This document shows, piece by piece, positions 34,701 to 45,265 of a stretch of DNA of 64,000 nucleotides (its first letter is position 1; each line of letters begins with the position of its first letter). A program made the position numbers and the translations under genes. The DNA is taken from assembly GCA_037783415.1 (NCBI GenBank), contig JAZGTN010000015.1, positions 7,141,001-7,205,000 of the forward strand, given 5' to 3'. The notes under the pieces were generated by a model. It had not been told where the DNA came from. It ran no database searches and worked only from the letters and a program-made list of their open reading frames with translations. The stretch comes from Leptasterias polaris. Its lineage: Eukaryota; Echinodermata; Asteroidea; Forcipulatida; Asteriidae.

Positions 34701-37700
34701 CGTTCAACTTGCTGTAGGTTTTGTAACTGTGAAAAAACAATGTCACTATGATTCCTCAGATGATCATGACAGGTTTCCAGCTCTACGACATTGGCCGCTA
34801 TTGATTTGTTTCTCAAACAAAATCTCACTGTAGACCTATACCATCAATGGGAACTATGGAACACTTGTATTGTAAAGAATCACTTCACAGTGGTTTACTT
34901 TTGCCCAACTGAGGCTATGTAACACTCCATTATTGCCAAACAATACTAAAGACCATACTACACCTCTGACATTGTTGTGCACACCATACTGCGAGTAGAC
35001 ACAATGGTTTCCCTCTTTCAGAAAAGTGGTAAACAAACTAACGTCATTAGTTAAAGTCTACCTTGTTGATAGCAGAGTCGTTCGTCCTCGCCTCCCAAAC
35101 AGTCTGTAATGCCATCGCATGCATACTCCCTTGAAAGACATCTTCCATTGTAACAGGCAAACTGGTAGTGCGGATCACAATTGCCTAGGGAAAACGACAA
35201 ATGGTAGGCCTATATTTCAAAACCTGTACAAACGTTTTCAAGGAAACATCAATTCAAATTATTGAATGAAACCTAGGAATAATAGAGCTGCGGGGGAACA
35301 GACAATTTTGCTTTAACAGTTTTCTGCTATGCATTAATAAGCAGGAAAACAGTCACAGCTTGTGCCAGTAGTATGTTGGTTTTTTTCGCTGGTAACCATA
35401 TTCTGTTAAACAAAATTATGTTGTGCTCAGCTACTTGTTGTGCTTAACCCTTACTGAGTACCGTCTAACAAAAATCCCACCAATGTTTTATATTTCCTCT
35501 GGTTACAGTGAACCATTGGGGGTATGGGGTTTGGGGTTATTGGAGACTGCAAAGCTGTTCCACTTTATTACAGGGTTGAATGTTTGTGAACTGCATTTGT
35601 TGACACTCACACTAAGCCATGTGGCAGATTTTGTATGCTGGGTATATATGGTAAAGATGTTTTCCCCAGCCCATAAAAAAATATAACCACGGGAGCTGAC
35701 ACCCCCCTTCCTCGTCCATTCTAGGTTATCAAGGACGTTCAACTTGCTGTAGGTTTTGTAACTGTGAAAAAACAATGTCACTGATGATTCCTCAGATGAT
35801 CATGACAGGGTTCCAGCTCTACGACATTGGCCGCTATTGATTTGTTTCTCTAACAAAATCTCACTGTAGACCTATACCAATAATGGGAACTATGGAACAC
35901 TTGTATTGTAAAGAATCACTTCACAGTGGTTTACTTTTGCCCAACTGAGGCTATGTAATACTCCATTATTGCCAAACAATACTAAAGACCATACACCTCT
36001 GACATTGACTTTTCTAGGCAGCTTGATTGTTCAGTAAGAAGACGACGTCAGTTTTTTCTGGTTGAAATTCAAAGACAAGTATAAATTGCACTTTGTTACA
36101 CAATGTCTTACCAAGTTCCTCAAATTCATTACAGGTGGCTGGAATCTCATCTTCACCCTGCACACAGTCTGCAACACCATCACAAAGGTGATCCACTGAT
36201 ACGCATTTACTCCCACACTTTGAAAAACAAAAAAACAAAAACCTAAATGAATTATTTGGCTTGCAGCTATAACAAATGAAAAAAAATTACAATGCCTTAA
36301 CATCAGCTAAGATTTGAACCCAATTTCCCCTACTACTAAAGGCATGACTCAGTTTTCTTTATCCATAACTTCTGTGGTTTGTCATTTGCCGAGCGGTATA
36401 GCTCACCGGACCCAAGCTGTGGTGGTGTCATCATGATTACATCCTTACAAACTGTGAAAGGGGCGACCCTGTGTGAGTCCCAAGAATAGGTGCTGGTTTG
36501 GGTTGACAGCCCAATCCAGTTAATTATGTAGCCCTCATCTTGAAGTGGCCATCTGGCCTTGTGATGTAAGGCGATAACTCATAACAAAAAGTAAAACTAA
36601 ATTTTAAAAGAGCACATACTTCCCATCCATCTTAAATTGTACCCAACCTACCTGTAGCTGGTAAACACTGCATCTCGTGGGGCAATTCAACTCGTCCTCA
36701 CCACTGGGAAAGTCATTCTGTTGATTACAAATCCGAGTTGACAAAATGCATTGACCATCTCTGCACTGAAACTCATTCGATAAGCAGCCAGGGCAATTCA
36801 ACTCGTCTTCACCACTGGAACAGTCATTTTGGCGATTACAAATCTGAGTTGACAGAATGCATCTACCATCTCTGCACTGGAACTCACTCGACAAACAGCC
36901 AGGGCAATTCAACTCGTCTTCACCACTGGAACAGTCATTCTGTCGATTACAAATCTGAGTTGACAAAATGCATCTATCATCTCTGCACAGAAACTCATTC
37001 GACAAGCAACCACGGCAATTCAACTCGTCCTCACCACTGAGACAGTCATTTCGTCGATTACATATCTCAGTTGACAAAATGCATTGACCATCTCTGCACT
37101 GGAACTCATTCGATAAGCAGCCAGGGCAATTCAACTCGTCTTCACCACTGGAACAGTCATTTTGGCGATTACAAATCCGAGTTGACAAAATGCATTGACC
37201 ATCTCTGCACTGGAACTCATTTGATAAGCATCCAGGGCAATTCAACTCGTCCTCACCACTGGAACAGTCATTCTGTCGATTACAAATCCGAGTTGACAGA
37301 ATGCATCTACCATCTCTGCACTGAAACTCATTCGATAAGCAGCCAGGGCAATTCAACTCGTCTTCTCCATCTGTGCAATCTGTCTCACCATCACAGCTTA
37401 ATGGTATCGGCAAGCACGAACCTGAAAGGGAGAACCAAGTCAGGGAGATGATAAATATTACTCTCAATAATAAGAGACGGTTCTCTACATATACATGGCA
37501 TTTATAAAGCATCATCACTACATCAAGATTGCAGCGCATTTCCGGGTACACATACTTTTTCAATACACTTGTTGAATTGCATGAAGAGTCAGATTCTCTG
37601 ATACTAGAACCATTTTGTGTGTGGAATGTTTCCCTCTGAAATGAGTTCATACTCGAGAAAACTGTAACTGTAAAACATGGTAAACCTTAACAAAAATACA

Positions 37701-39126
37701 ACAGCTGATTTTGGTTGTTACAACTAAAATTAAGGATAATGTGTTTCATGCTGGAAATTATGCATGATTTTTTACCATTTTCTCCTGACTCACACAACGA
37801 ATTAAGCCACAATTTATATGGTTAATCAAACGAAACCTAAACACCGTGTGTGCCTTTTTCGTCAACTCCACTAGTCCTGTATGATACTTTCGAACATTCT
37901 TTGTTTTAACGGCGCTTTGACAAAGCCCATACCTGTGTTGCATCGAAATTGTCCAGTTGCACACTGTCTCCTCTGACAATATAACTGCGTCTCATCGGCT
38001 CCATCTGGGCAATCATTAGTAGTGTCACATACCCAATACCTGGGAATACATTTCCCACTTGGGCACTGGTACTGTTCTTCGTTGCAAACATTACTGAGGC
38101 AATTTCTCTCATCCTAGAAAATAAGAGAGACTTGTTAAAACTGAACACTAACCAAGCAATGGACTAGCATCTCAATAGTGAGTTAACGACAACAAACATA
38201 CTCTAAATCATTTGACCAAATTAAAGATGCTCTTGGTCAATTCTCATCCATGTCAGTGATTTGGCTATTTTATATAGTAACTAAAGGTCCAAGTTTTCTA
38301 TAAAAATGCAAAAACAGGAAAACAGTTATTATTTAGTATTATCTCCACACACAAAAAATCATTAGCTTTACAAGAATCTAAAATTTACAGATAATCAGGA
38401 CGGACTTCCGAAACCGGAATGCACCTTCCAAAATGGTATACTTAACTTGTGAATTAACTTTTTAATATGTCTATAAAAGTTGGCTCAACCTCTTTCTCTA
38501 AAACTACATTTTATTTTCTAAGGGGGTCGTTTATAATAATATAATTTGTATATTATTCACAGCTCTCATAGTGCTCTTTACCAAGTAAGTTTTTATGGTC
38601 ATTAATCAACTTGTGAAGTAAAAAAAAAGTACATCCTGCCTTTAATTAATTGGTTGTACGCTACTTACCTCTCCTCCTACACAGTCTCCCTGGTGCAGAT
38701 CGCAGACAAAGGTGAAAGGTATGCAATGCCCATCATCACATCGGAACTGACTACTGGCACACGAGTGTGTAAGTCGCTTCACTCTTGACCCTGTTATTGG
38801 AGTAGTGAATTAGAAAAGTGACACATCCAGTTTATGCCATTTTCCCCCTTTTGGAACTATGTTTCATTTTAGCTTAAATGAGTCGGGTTGTGAGACCACC
38901 GAACTGAAAGCAGTAACACTGGAAAGACTGGCTGTGTGTCGGGAGTGGTGCCAGTGTTTCCAGCGAGGTACAATTTGAGGAGGAGACCACAGGAAAATGC
39001 CTATGTCTAATAAAACTTAAATGAGTCAGATAATGCAAAATGTTTTTTTGAAACTATAATTTAATAAATCTTACCTTTATCGTTATTTACAAGATTTTCT
39101 GATGTTGCTTTTGGTATACGTCGAAT
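28369..39126 (-). CDS. Left LDLa-repeat gene: 12 LDLa modules plus coiled-coil/Lys-rich tail (first exon not seen)
   Basis: Minus-strand exons in order: 39126-39075, 38790-38669, 38113-37933, 37421-36652, 36217-36112, 35184-35062, 34147-34025, 33591-33544, 29632-29552, 28790-28369. Joined they give 2028 bases in one frame ending in TAA. LDLa modules: [34 protein letters not shown] plus GSCLPIPLSC, six near-identical 37-residue modules, CSVYQLQCGSKC, and two [14 protein letters not shown] modules. Most keep the calcium-binding acidic pattern (C-x4-DC-x2-GEDE). R-V-K-R before the first module is a furin-type site. The last two exons join by phase only and lie 3.9 kb beyond the rest, so they could belong to another gene. 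No membrane segment is visible. Role inferred: extracellular ligand binding. Confidence 0.65.
29552..29632 (-). CDS. Coiled-coil exon (possible left LDLa gene exon or separate gene)
   Basis: The minus strand has acceptor TTTTAG, then 81 bases reading VVKGLSRKFTLLKEKVQMLQ and GPLGEA, then donor G|GTAAGT. Both ends are phase 1. The heptad-like Leu spacing suggests a short coiled coil. The next exon (28790) continues the frame as D-ALRVDLEQVIMEC. I do not recognise the family. Confidence 0.5.
29640..29760 (-). repeat. tRNA-derived SINE relic
   Basis: On the minus strand ATGCTCGGTTGTACAG resembles an A box, and GGTTGCAGGTTCAAGTTCTG contains a B box about 45 bases later. It lies next to the coiled-coil exon. 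Confidence 0.5.
30860..31070. repeat. Dispersed repeat B (AGTGCTCTTTACCAAGTAAG)
   Basis: The run TTTCTCTAAAACTACATTAC, TTCAAAGGGTGTCATTTCTA, CCAGTGCTCTTTACCAAGTA, TTTTATGGTC recurs at about 38,500-38,650 and 39,590-39,887, and inverted in the right arm. It ends at the inner edge of the palindrome arms. Confidence 0.75.
31127..31314. mobile_element. MITE with GGTGTTAAAATTGACACC termini
   Basis: The left arm GGTGTTAAAATTGACACCAT and GGGTGTTGTCATATA is matched inversely by TATATGTGACAACACCC and GGTATCAATTTTAACACC. The centre is about 100 bases. No ORF. Confidence 0.75.
31730..33305 (+). repeat. Direct duplications beside the left arm
   Basis: Block 1 (TTTGACGATCGG, TTGGCTAATTAAATATTCAC, ATATAGGATCTAACTCTTTC) occurs at 31,730-31,925 and 33,100-33,305, and again at the right window edge. 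Block 2 (GGTTGTGTAAACAGG, AACCGTGAATG, GGCTTATACGTAAGCCTG, GATAAACGTTGAAAAATTCA) occurs at 31,930-32,160 and 32,365-32,600. The interval therefore holds nested direct repeats; no gene is supported. Confidence 0.7.
33400..33492. repeat. Paired GCTGTTCCGAC hairpins, left arm
   Basis: Two inverted pairs around GTCGGAACAGCT/AGCTGTTCCGAC follow one another, each linked to CTCGACGAAAAC. The right-arm copy is 63,583-63,690. Confidence 0.7.
34025..36100. repeat. Tandem duplication, period about 1,037 bp, left arm
   Basis: The unit contains one LDLa exon (35184-35062 or 34147-34025) plus flanking intron. Distinct words such as GGGGTATGGGGTTGGGGGTT, TGGAGACTGCAAAGCTGTTC and GGTTATCAAGGACGTTC recur once per unit. 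The right arm has the same duplication with a period of 1,039 bp. The two left LDLa exons look identical, both reading YACDGITDC. Confidence 0.9.
36370..36590 (-). repeat. SINE copy in the left arm
   Basis: Related to 12,830-13,128: AGGATGTAATCATGATGACA, GATGAGGGCT and TTAACTGGATTGGG occur in the same order on the minus strand. It lies in the intron between the repeat exon and the next LDLa exon. The inverse copy is at 60,490-60,720. Confidence 0.55.
36652..37421 (-). CDS. Left LDLa repeat exon, six 111-bp coding repeats
   Basis: One 770-base exon completes a module beginning in the previous exon ([16 protein letters not shown]). It then encodes six modules of the type [34 protein letters not shown], and ends [10 protein letters not shown]. 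The acceptor follows CCCTTTCAG; the donor is CAG|GTAGGT. The sixth module reads CNQQNDFPSGEDE: the Cys of NDC is Phe, which would break one disulfide. The matching exon in the right arm has three modules. Plus-strand ORFs across this exon are antisense artefacts. Confidence 0.92.
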
Positions 39127-39887
39127 CTGCATAGAAAAATAAAAAATATAAAAAGTAAAAACGCAAATCATCTTTAATAAAGAGGGTTTCAAAGGTCAAA
39201 TTCAATTTTAGTAATAAGCTCATTTTCAGATGGAGTCTCTTATTAAAGTGGGTAAATGCTTCTCTTCCCTCAAGTAAAAATGGTGGAAATTTTTTATTTG
39301 ATATACTCTTTCACGGCGAAATTTGAAACATGACACCATTGGATATCATTAACAAATGTGTCTGTACCTTCCAAGGAGAACATTTTGAGCCAGACAAAAA
39401 GTTCAAAGTCAGTGCTGTTTGTTTGAATGCTATCTTCAAAATTCAGGAATGAACTAAAAATAATCCTGTACAAAAGTTTACAGATGCGTATAATTTGAAA
39501 AGCGACTTCATTGGATGTTTGAGATTGTTGATAACATGAACACTATATGTGAGTATCAAATACAGTGGCACTTTACTACATTTTATCCTGATGTTGGAGA
39601 CTTGTAGCGTTCCACTTTTGCAGGGCTATATCAATTGTAAAGTCAAATGTTCATCGAAGATGCAAGCAAATAATGAAAGAAAACACCACTATTGTTTCAC
39701 AGAATTGCCGGAGAAAGGCTTCATGCCGAAACCTTTCTCAGATTTAAATTTGTTTGTGAAAATTTACTTTTTCTAAAACTACACTACTTCAAAAGGTGTC
39801 ATTTCTAACAATGTTATAACTATCAACAGCTGTTCAGTGCTCTTCACCAAGTACGTTTTTATGGTCATTAGTTTTTTGAGTAACTAC

Positions 39888-40330
39888 TAACTAGGGAAAT
39901 TTTGTCATGGTGCATACACCGTAACATTTGGTTAAGGGTTTCCCACCTCCCAGGGTCGGAAAACGTCGCAGCCGATTATGCATATCGACATTTCAGAGAT
40001 GATTTGGAATGGAAACTGGACCCTTGTGTTTTTCAAGGAATAACCGAAATTTTTGTCATGCCGGATGTTGATTTATTCGCATCTAGGCTTAACTACCAAG
40101 TGAATTCATATATATCTTGGCGGGCAGACCCGTGCTCTGCACACATAGATGCATTTACACTAGACTGGTCTGGTTTTACATGCTTCTACGCATTCCCGCC
40201 GTTTTGCCTTATTGAAAGGGTACTAACAAAAATCGAGCACGATGGTGCGAAAGGTATTCTTGTCGCACCTTTATGGCACACCCAATCTTGGTTTCCGAAA
40301 ATGCTTAAACTGCTCAGTGTTGTAGGTCTC
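39888..40330 (+). mobile_element. DIRS/Ngaro-type retrotransposon fragment (RT-RNase H C-terminal region)
   Basis: The plus-strand frame reads SHLPGSENVAADYAYRHF, LEWKLDPCVF, MPDVDLFASRLNYQVNSYIS, DAFTLDWS, YAFPPFCLIERVL, GILVAPLWHTQSWFPKMLKL. This order is characteristic of the RNase H end of DIRS-like tyrosine-recombinase retroelements. The match stops abruptly at about 40,330 in a GGTCTC repeat, and its left edge is the inner boundary of the palindrome's left arm. No recombinase is present, so it is a fragment. Confidence 0.85.
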
Positions 40331-40435
40331 GAGACCTGGTCTCGGTCTCCCCACCGTCTCGAGACCTTTTTTGGTGTCTCGGTCTCGGTCTCGGTCTCGG
40401 ACTGCAAAAGTCTCGGTCTCGGAAGGGCTGGTCTC
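40328..40435. repeat. (GGTCTC)n simple repeat
   Basis: About a dozen GGTCTC/GTCTCG units, some as GTCTCGAGAC palindromes, end in a C-run. They truncate the DIRS reading. Confidence 0.85.
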
Positions 40436-41499
40436 CCCCCCCCCCCGTGCAAGGGTTTAAAGGCAGCCGTGTGGCCCTGCAGTCGCCACTTTGAGGCACT
40501 AGTGAGTACGGGCTTTTTGGGTCTAAGGGAAGATTTACACCTGTCGCAGTTTGATTATGGTTTCCCATGGATAATAATTTGTGATTTTAATAAAACAAAC
40601 CATAACTAGTTGGCCGAAGGTTAAATTGAAGTGCTTTTACATTGCAACGTGTAATAAAATGCTTAAATACGTTGTAACTCAATGAATTTGTAAATAAATA
40701 TTATATGAAAAACTACATACCCGTGCATGCGTTTTATTACTGTTTTGCCGTTTGTTTGTGTAAACGTCCGTTGGTTTGATTTGTTTTCAACAGTGTAGGC
40801 TACAAGTATGAATAACAAATTTAGAATGTTTTAGGGAATTTAGTTATTCTGTTCCAGCATTAAACAAACCGTCTTCTTCCGCCTGGTTGTGTTTTAAACT
40901 CACGCCATGCCAACAACGCAACCTTGTGCGCACGTTTTTTAAGCGGGATATACACAGAAAGCCAGGGGTTCGTTGAACGGCTCGAGGTATTTTAGCTGTT
41001 AGAGTATCATAGCAAACTTGTTGATGGACCAAAGCGATTACAAATTGGGCCATATAGTTGTGGTCAGGCGTCATATGTTACCATAGCAACCGTTTGTTTT
41101 GCTTTAAGACAAACGTTTAGAGTGTTTTCGGAAGTCTTTGTCCACAACATTTCTACTATCCCCGTCCCCCCACCCCAATATTAAAATAAAATAACTTATG
41201 ATAGTGATGTGTCACGTGATAGTGTTAAATGTATTAAAATGGCCGCCATATATCCGGCGGCCATCATCAACTTTCGATTTTGTCTTATCAGCACCCCCCC
41301 CCCCCCCCGTTCCGTATATCCAAAACAGCCATGTTTTTGTTTTTATTAATGTTAAATAGCTTGCATTCTGCAACACACAAAGCGTTAATTTTACACAATC
41401 TTGTTGGTAAGTGTCACTTAATTTCACTAGCCCAGCTCACATAAACTTGCCCCACTTTGCTTTCGCATTAAATATCTGGGCCTTCCAGAACGCGGACGC

Positions 41500-41680
41500 A
41501 AACGAAAACCAAGCGGAAAATATTACTTCACAACTGTCTGCTAAGCAGAAATGAGCAGGGTACCAGTCACAAATTGTACGTGTGACGTGATAGTTTGGCT
41601 GGTAACCTTATTCTGGTGAGCATAATTTTGTGTGCTAAGCTATTTTTCATGCTTTATGCAGCTATACGAAACTGGGCCTA
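41500..41680. mobile_element. MITE, GGGCCCAATTTCAT family, degenerate copy
   Basis: CTGCTAAGCAGAAATGAGCA, GGGTACCAGTCACAAATTGT and TAGTTTGGCTGGTAACCTTA match the interior of the copy at 13,132-13,325. The right end is GCAGCTATACGAAACTGGGC; the left end is diverged. Confidence 0.65.
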
Positions 41681-41699
41681 GGACGTAATACACCGGACA

Positions 41700-41915
41700 G
41701 GACCCAATTTCATAAACTCTGTAAGCAAACACTACTAAACGCAAGCCAAGCAAAAGACAACCATCTTGGTGGTGGGCGTCTCTTGTAAGCTGAATTGAAA
41801 TCCAATGTGGACGCTCATACATGCGTTCTGTCAACTTTCCTATCGTAATACACTTGTGCTTACTCATATTCTGTAATTTGCTTACTGGTAACAGTTTCAT
41901 GAAACTTGACCCTCC
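41700..41915. mobile_element. MITE, GACCCAATTTCAT-like termini
   Basis: GACCCAATTTCATAAACTCT at the left and AGTTTCATGAAACTTGACC at the right are imperfect inverses; GTAAGC/GCTTAC words pair inside. It abuts the preceding MITE. Confidence 0.5.
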
Positions 41916-42429
41916 CATTGTTATATAAGTTGCACATCCATGCGTGCGCAGTAACAGTAGGCATACATGTACTATACTGTTGGCAAAATGAGGGAACATC
42001 GCGCCTTTTTGGGTGGCGTGACGCATGCGCGTTTGTGCGTCTGCCTATAGTGGACAACTCTATGGCGTTTCTTAACAATAGTATCTGTAAGCATGCGTGA
42101 ATGTAATTAGCATATTCATCAAAAGGCTAATTGGATCCTTATAAAACTGAGCTAATGTTGATTATTAATAGTTCCCAATACGCCATCAATACGGGTAACT
42201 CTAAGGTTTGGTCTTGAAGCTGCGTCAAGCGTTCTAATTTCCAGCTAGTTAGTTCATTGACCAATCATGCAAAAAGTTAACTCCGCATATAGCTGGCCAA
42301 CATGACGTCAGGTGGGAACTATCTATAAACCCCAAAGGGGTGGGGTTTTCAAACTTAGGTTGAATAATTAAGACGCCAGGAGACGGAAGTCGGATGATAG
42401 GACGCTATGCAATAATTGGTTCAGTTACC

Positions 42430-42970
42430 GCAGAGGGATGGGGGGGGGGGGGGGGGGGTGTAAACAATAGTCTTGAAGTTCAGGGAACAAATCCAGCGGT
42501 TTGAGGAATTGAAGACAACATCAGCTTCGTCTACTGGATGTTATCAAGAATACAATTCTTAGATGTTACTATACAAATTATTTTGTTCGATTTCAAACCT
42601 ATTCCGCAAAGGGGGGGGGGGGGGGTGAGGTTAAAACATCTTCAGTGCCTAGATGCGACGATAAGAGGAGGATGCTGAGATGTTGCTACATCAATAAAGT
42701 GAAAAGGATGATGCCACAACTAGTTTGGGAGAAATGAAGGCAACATCAACAGTTAATGTGACTGGATGCAGGAGACAGGTGGGTTCAAAAACACTATTAT
42801 TACAACTACAAAATGTTTGGGTGGGTGTGGGGAGGGGTGTTCAAACGGGTGTTGCATGGAATCCAGGACAATATCAACCAGGTTTGGGTGCTAGGAGACG
42901 GGCGGGGTTGTTCTGAGATTACTCGTTCAAATTCAAACCGCCCAGAAATTTGTGGGGGGGGGGGGGTGTC
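42430..42970. repeat. Cluster of three poly-G tracts
   Basis: G-runs of roughly 13-20 bases at about 42,440, 42,611 and 42,953 sit in loosely similar sequence (GAAGACAACATCAG, GAAGGCAACATCAA). This suggests a diverged repeat with a G-rich junction. G-quadruplexes are plausible on this strand. Confidence 0.55.
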
Positions 42971-45265
42971 AAAACTATGCTTGGAGACGGGGCTTAACGT
43001 TCAGACTGAAATATGGATACTTTTTCACATGGAGATGCTGCCGCAATAAATGACCAGTTATTATAACGGATTGTGGTGCCCTATGATAGGTTTTGTAATC
43101 TCTATATTATGGTGAAAATGGGTCTTAGGTTTTGAATGAGACTCGTAAGAGTAATTAAACACAAACTTCCTTTAGACCAATTGAAGTTGTTTCTAGCGTG
43201 GTCTAAAGGGGAGCCCATCCCATAGAACTAGTTGTATTATTCAAATACCATTCTTTCTTCGGAAAGACTAGAGAATGAATCATTCTTTAAGATTGGTTAA
43301 AAAATTGTTTTAATCCAAGACATCATCCACCCTCAAAATCGTAAAAAAATAACTTTGTAGTGTAGGACCCTCTACCCCTTGTTTACTTCAGTTTTTTGAC
43401 GCAATTGCGCGATTTTTTTGAATGCGTCTTGGAAGTTTACCGTCGCTTATTTTCTTAATATAGGGCCCCGTTTGCTCATTTATTTTTTTATGAAGTAATA
43501 AAACATTCATTAACACTTCAGTACAACAACATTTTAAAATGCGGCACCTAAAACCCAAGAAATTTGCAAAACCTGAGAGGTTCAAGTAGTTTAAATTCGG
43601 CAATAAATCTTGGTCTAAAAGATACACAATTTTACAGTTATCACTTGCATTTTAAAAATATCCATTTGAATGTTGACCCAATTTTTTTCTGATATCAACA
43701 AAACAGTAGAATAAATCAAATTTGCATTTTAGTACAAAATATTGTAACAAACCAACTTTTTAAACCATTTTAGTGATTTTTGTGGTCTAAAGGTGAGCCT
43801 GTCCTGCCATATTTCCAATTGCTACATCCGACAAACAAGAAACAAAACAAAACCCACTTCAACCAAATTGTTGTATGATCATCAAATCTTCATCCTCTAT
43901 TGGACAACTTTTGCCACACATTTTAAGGTTAGATTATAGTTATTTCAAAAATTGTGCTGCTCGCGCTCATTTTCGAGAGTTTCGAGACACTGGCTCAATT
44001 TCACTGCAAGAGGGCTCACTTTTTGTACTAACGGTTTCACCTTGGAAATGCACATAGGCCGTTGTCAGGGTCGCTCGATCAATAAAACGTACAATACGTG
44101 ATTGAAGACGAGTTTTCCTCAAGTACTTTTAATAATATCAAATAAAATCCAACAAATTCCCTAAAGTCTGTTTATTTGAGCTGTATTAGATAGGTAAGTT
44201 TTTTTTTTTAAGATAATTATTTTAAATTATTCCCTCCACATATCCCAACGTCTTTTGGGGTCTAAGGGTTACAATTAATTATTTTCACTCTCTTTGCAAT
44301 TTGATTGGCTAAAAGTTGTTATTAAATACCATCCGTTGTGGTTTATTATTAAATACCATTTAAAAAGTTTGACAGCGGTTAAGTTGCTGATCAGCTCGGT
44401 CAAGTAAGTCAAATTATTCATACGTGTGTAAATGTAAAGTTCAGAATGTTATTTTTTAGAGGACATTCAAGAGATTCATGAGTCAATGTTTGGCGAGCAG
44501 CTAAATCTATGTAAGCCTGTGGTAATTGGTTGTAAGCCTTTGGTATTAATGAGCAGTTTGGGAAGTAAAAGCAATGATGATGCAAGTACAAAATGTGCAA
44601 TGTGTACATTCCACTTTATTATTTAATCCTTGAACTTCAAATTGGATTTAAGCAGGAAGACTATCATGCCTGCTAGTTAAAAAGATCAATGGGGGATTTC
44701 CCTTATAAAGCAGAGCAAAAAGCTGCACAAAATTTATCTGTTGCCTACTCAAAAATTATCATTAGCATTCAGTTTGAATAAAACATGTTTAGTCTGTTTT
44801 TTCCTATTGTTTAGTCTGAATATTTTGCTAGGCAAAATTGCTGGGTGAAATCATTCGCTGTACTATTCGGGGCATGTTCCCTTACTTAAACAACTATTTA
44901 CAAAAGTATTGATACTTTAGAAATTTCCTCTAGAAATTTCCTGAGATTTGAAGCACACCATGCCCCATATTGATCACCAAATGAAGTTATCTACTGCTAC
45001 TAGATAGTGGGGTTGAGTTGTTCTGAATGCATGCTTTCACAACACTGTAGGGTAAAAAATATAGAGATATTAACTAAGAGAACTTGTTTTTTTCTTCAAA
45101 TTTTTATTAATTTTGTGGTTACTATTACTCCTTGAACATGTAGAAATTTGGGGATTCCATACGCAAGTTCCATTAAATAATACTACATACTGATTAGAAA
45201 GTTTAATATTATTAACATTTTTATTACAATTTCAATTTAAAAAGGGAAAGAGCTAAGAGAGCATC

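Larger units (their letters stand above)
33081..39887 (-). repeat. Left arm of a large inverted duplication
   Basis: The whole interval reappears in opposite orientation at 57,538-64,000, with exons, introns and internal repeats in the same order. The inner edge is GAGTAACTAC at 39,878-39,887, matching GTAGTTACTC at 57,538. The outer edge is at or left of 33,081, since the match continues to the right window end. Differences include 333 bp of exonic repeat, homopolymer lengths and scattered substitutions, so the arms are two distinct sequences. Confidence 0.95.
40450..45265. other. Spacer, non-coding, with MITEs and G/C homopolymers
   Basis: I see no exon with support. It contains C- or G-runs near 41,287, 42,440, 42,610 and 42,953, two MITEs (listed separately) and a GGTCTAAAGG-GAGCC motif at about 43,197 and 43,787. 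Small ORFs have no recognisable features. Confidence 0.45.

Noticed and set aside
34379..35781. Repeated ORFs ([32 protein letters not shown]) in both arms
   Set aside because: They lie in the intron part of the 1.04-kb tandem unit, are open on both strands, and lack splice or start context. The apparent conservation comes from the duplication.
36738..37451. Plus-strand ORFs with repeated [12 protein letters not shown]
   Set aside because: Antisense shadows of the LDLa repeat exon; the same occurs on the minus strand at 60,014-60,343.
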